NCBI RefSeq assembly: GCF_007741535.1 | Contig: NZ_CP036525.1 | Span: 1,488,001 to 1,552,000 of the forward strand | DNA: 64,000 nt | Reading direction: 5' to 3' | From: Rubripirellula lacrimiformis | GTDB lineage: Bacteria; Planctomycetota; Planctomycetia; Pirellulales; Pirellulaceae | Shown here: piece after piece, positions 62,998-64,000 of the stretch | Position numbering within the stretch: the stretch's first letter is position 1 | Layout: each line of letters begins with the position of its first letter | Notes under the pieces: generated by a model | Told to the model about the DNA's origin: nothing | The model's database searches: none | What the model saw: only the letters and a program-made list of their open reading frames with translations | Made by a program: the position numbers and the translations under genes

Positions 62998-64000
62998 ATG
63001 ACGCCCCGCCGTCGTTTGATTCTAAGCGTGCTACTGGTTGGCCATCTGTTGGCGGTTGTGTTGCCGCCGTTGTCTTTTCAGACGCGCGGACCGATCGGTC
63101 TGTCGCCGGTGATTGCAACTCTGTTTGCACCATTGGAAGGTTACAGCCAAGCACTTTACATGGACCGGGGATATGCGTTCTTTGCTCCCGATCCAGGGCC
63201 CAGCCATTTGGTCCAGGCTGCGATCACAGGCAAGGATGGCAATCGTGTCGAACAGATGATCCCTGACCTTGAACAGCAGTGGCCACGGTTGCTGTATCAC
63301 CGGCACTTCATGCTGTCGGAGTTTCTGACAGAGATTTATCAGCCGCCGGGGCCGCCGCCCGAGTTGGTTGAATTGGATCGGCAGGAAGCCGAAAACTGGG
63401 TTCGCGCTCGGGCACGCTACGAACATTTTCGTCAATCGATGGTCGATCATCTGGAATCCAAAAACCCGGGCCATCAGGTCGCGATTCGGCGGATCGAGCA
63501 CGTGATTCCCGACCGCGAACAATACCTCGAAAACCCGATCCCGTTGGACGACCCGCAGCTGTACCGTGTGCTGTTGGATCGACCCATCCTATTGGATGAT
63601 CCCGCGATGCAGGGGCGCGTTGGCGATCTGACGGCACCCGACCGGCCACCCGAAACGGTGCCTCCGCCCGCCGCTGCCACCCGCGATAAATCGAATGGGC
63701 AGCAACCGGTCGATGGAAACATTGACGATGCCTCGGATCTGGATACCTCGGCTTTGGATACCCCGGGGGTGGATACCCCGGGGGTGGATACCTCGGGGGT
63801 GGATGCGAGGGCGGACGATCCTGCAAAAGAACCATCCGATTCGCTCTCTGTTGCCTGGCCCAACCGGACTTCGGTGGCTTGTGAAATCAATCGGTCAACC
63901 ATCCCGTTCGACCGAAAATCGCTGCGGCCCATCCATCGATGGGATGACGCGAGTGGGTTGTCGGGGGCGAGTTCGGCCCATAGGTTGGGCGGAGGGATTG
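62998..64000 (+). CDS. Partial secreted/membrane protein, runs off window
   Basis: An open frame from ATG 62998 continues to the window end (334 codons so far). It starts with an export/anchor segment (RLILSVLLVGHLLAVVLPPLSF), then a conserved-looking block around YMDRGYAFFAPDPGPSHLVQ, typical of planctomycete proteins seen next to HTTM-domain genes, and an Arg/Glu-rich region. A low-complexity stretch near 63739-63813 has five 15-bp units (LDTSA, LDTPG, VDTPG, VDTSG, VDARA). The function is unknown; the C-terminus is beyond the window. Confidence 0.75.
   Translation, partial: MTPRRRLILSVLLVGHLLAVVLPPLSFQTRGPIGLSPVIATLFAPLEGYSQALYMDRGYAFFAPDPGPSHLVQAAITGKDGNRVEQMIPDLEQQWPRLLYHRHFMLSEFLTEIYQPPGPPPELVELDRQEAENWVRARARYEHFRQSMVDHLESKNPGHQVAIRRIEHVIPDREQYLENPIPLDDPQLYRVLLDRPILLDDPAMQGRVGDLTAPDRPPETVPPPAAATRDKSNGQQPVDGNIDDASDLDTSALDTPGVDTPGVDTSGVDARADDPAKEPSDSLSVAWPNRTSVACEINRSTIPFDRKSLRPIHRWDDASGLSGASSAHRLGGGI
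63739..63813 (+). repeat. 15-bp units in the terminal partial gene
   Basis: Five units of 15 bases based on GTGGATACCCCGGGG; the third and second are nearly identical, the outer ones diverge. Confidence 0.85.

Overview
The window looks like chromosomal DNA of a planctomycete, most likely a Pirellulaceae member such as Rhodopirellula or a close relative. The basis is gene content: a DUF1559 protein with a prepilin-type N-terminus, tandem secreted sulfatases, a very large secreted dehydrogenase with a C-terminal haem-binding cytochrome domain, a DUF1080 protein, a TIGR03000-type Ser/Gly-rich protein, an ECF sigma factor overlapping a Hanks-type kinase, weak Shine-Dalgarno use and many TTG/GTG starts. 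I found no rRNA, tRNA, insertion sequence or CRISPR array.

Layout. 1-1862: two minus-strand envelope genes (DUF1559 protein, SLBB-like lipoprotein). 2.1-7.9 kb: rpmB and gatC with a possible attenuator between them, an NhaC-type antiporter, a secreted Pro/Gly-rich protein, comB, a diiron desaturase-like protein and an Imm53-like protein. 8.0-10.7 kb: a large membrane-anchored TPR protein. 10.7-26.9 kb: a flagellar cluster in the order flgN-like, orphan HATPase, flgB, flgC, fliE, fliF, [1.7-kb tandem array], fliG, fliH, fliI, fliJ, motE-like, fliK, flgD, flgE, closed by an intrinsic terminator. It covers rod, MS ring, switch, export ATPase and hook genes. 26.9-30.2 kb: ECF sigma factor, zinc-finger/kinase protein and a Met/Gly-rich secreted protein. 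30.6-34.0 kb: the large dehydrogenase-cytochrome. 34.5-43.8 kb: housekeeping (proS, a periplasmic thioredoxin-like protein, ruvA, ruvC, cysS, ispF, an ABC ATPase, amn, exonuclease III). 43.8-47.0 kb: two sulfatases. 47.2-56.4 kb: an ABC-F ATPase, an RND pump with its adaptor, a small basic protein, ilvD. 56.6-64 kb: DUF1080 protein, HAD hydrolase, Ppx/GppA phosphatase, a secreted isoaspartyl methyltransferase-like protein, the Ser/Gly-rich protein, and a secreted protein cut by the window edge.

The most unusual structure is the fliF-fliG gap: 16 full units of a 102-104 bp repeat, each carrying an internal inverted repeat, inside an otherwise compact flagellar operon. A second theme is 15-bp (five-codon) tandem units in at least six genes, three of them in an A-A-B-B pattern; one of these builds the hydrophobic core of a signal peptide. 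Other leads are a possible four-way-junction RNA upstream of the first flagellar gene, mutually exclusive hairpins between rpmB and gatC, a two-copy family of long hairpin elements, an orphan HATPase in the flagellar operon, and a methyltransferase-like protein that appears to be secreted.
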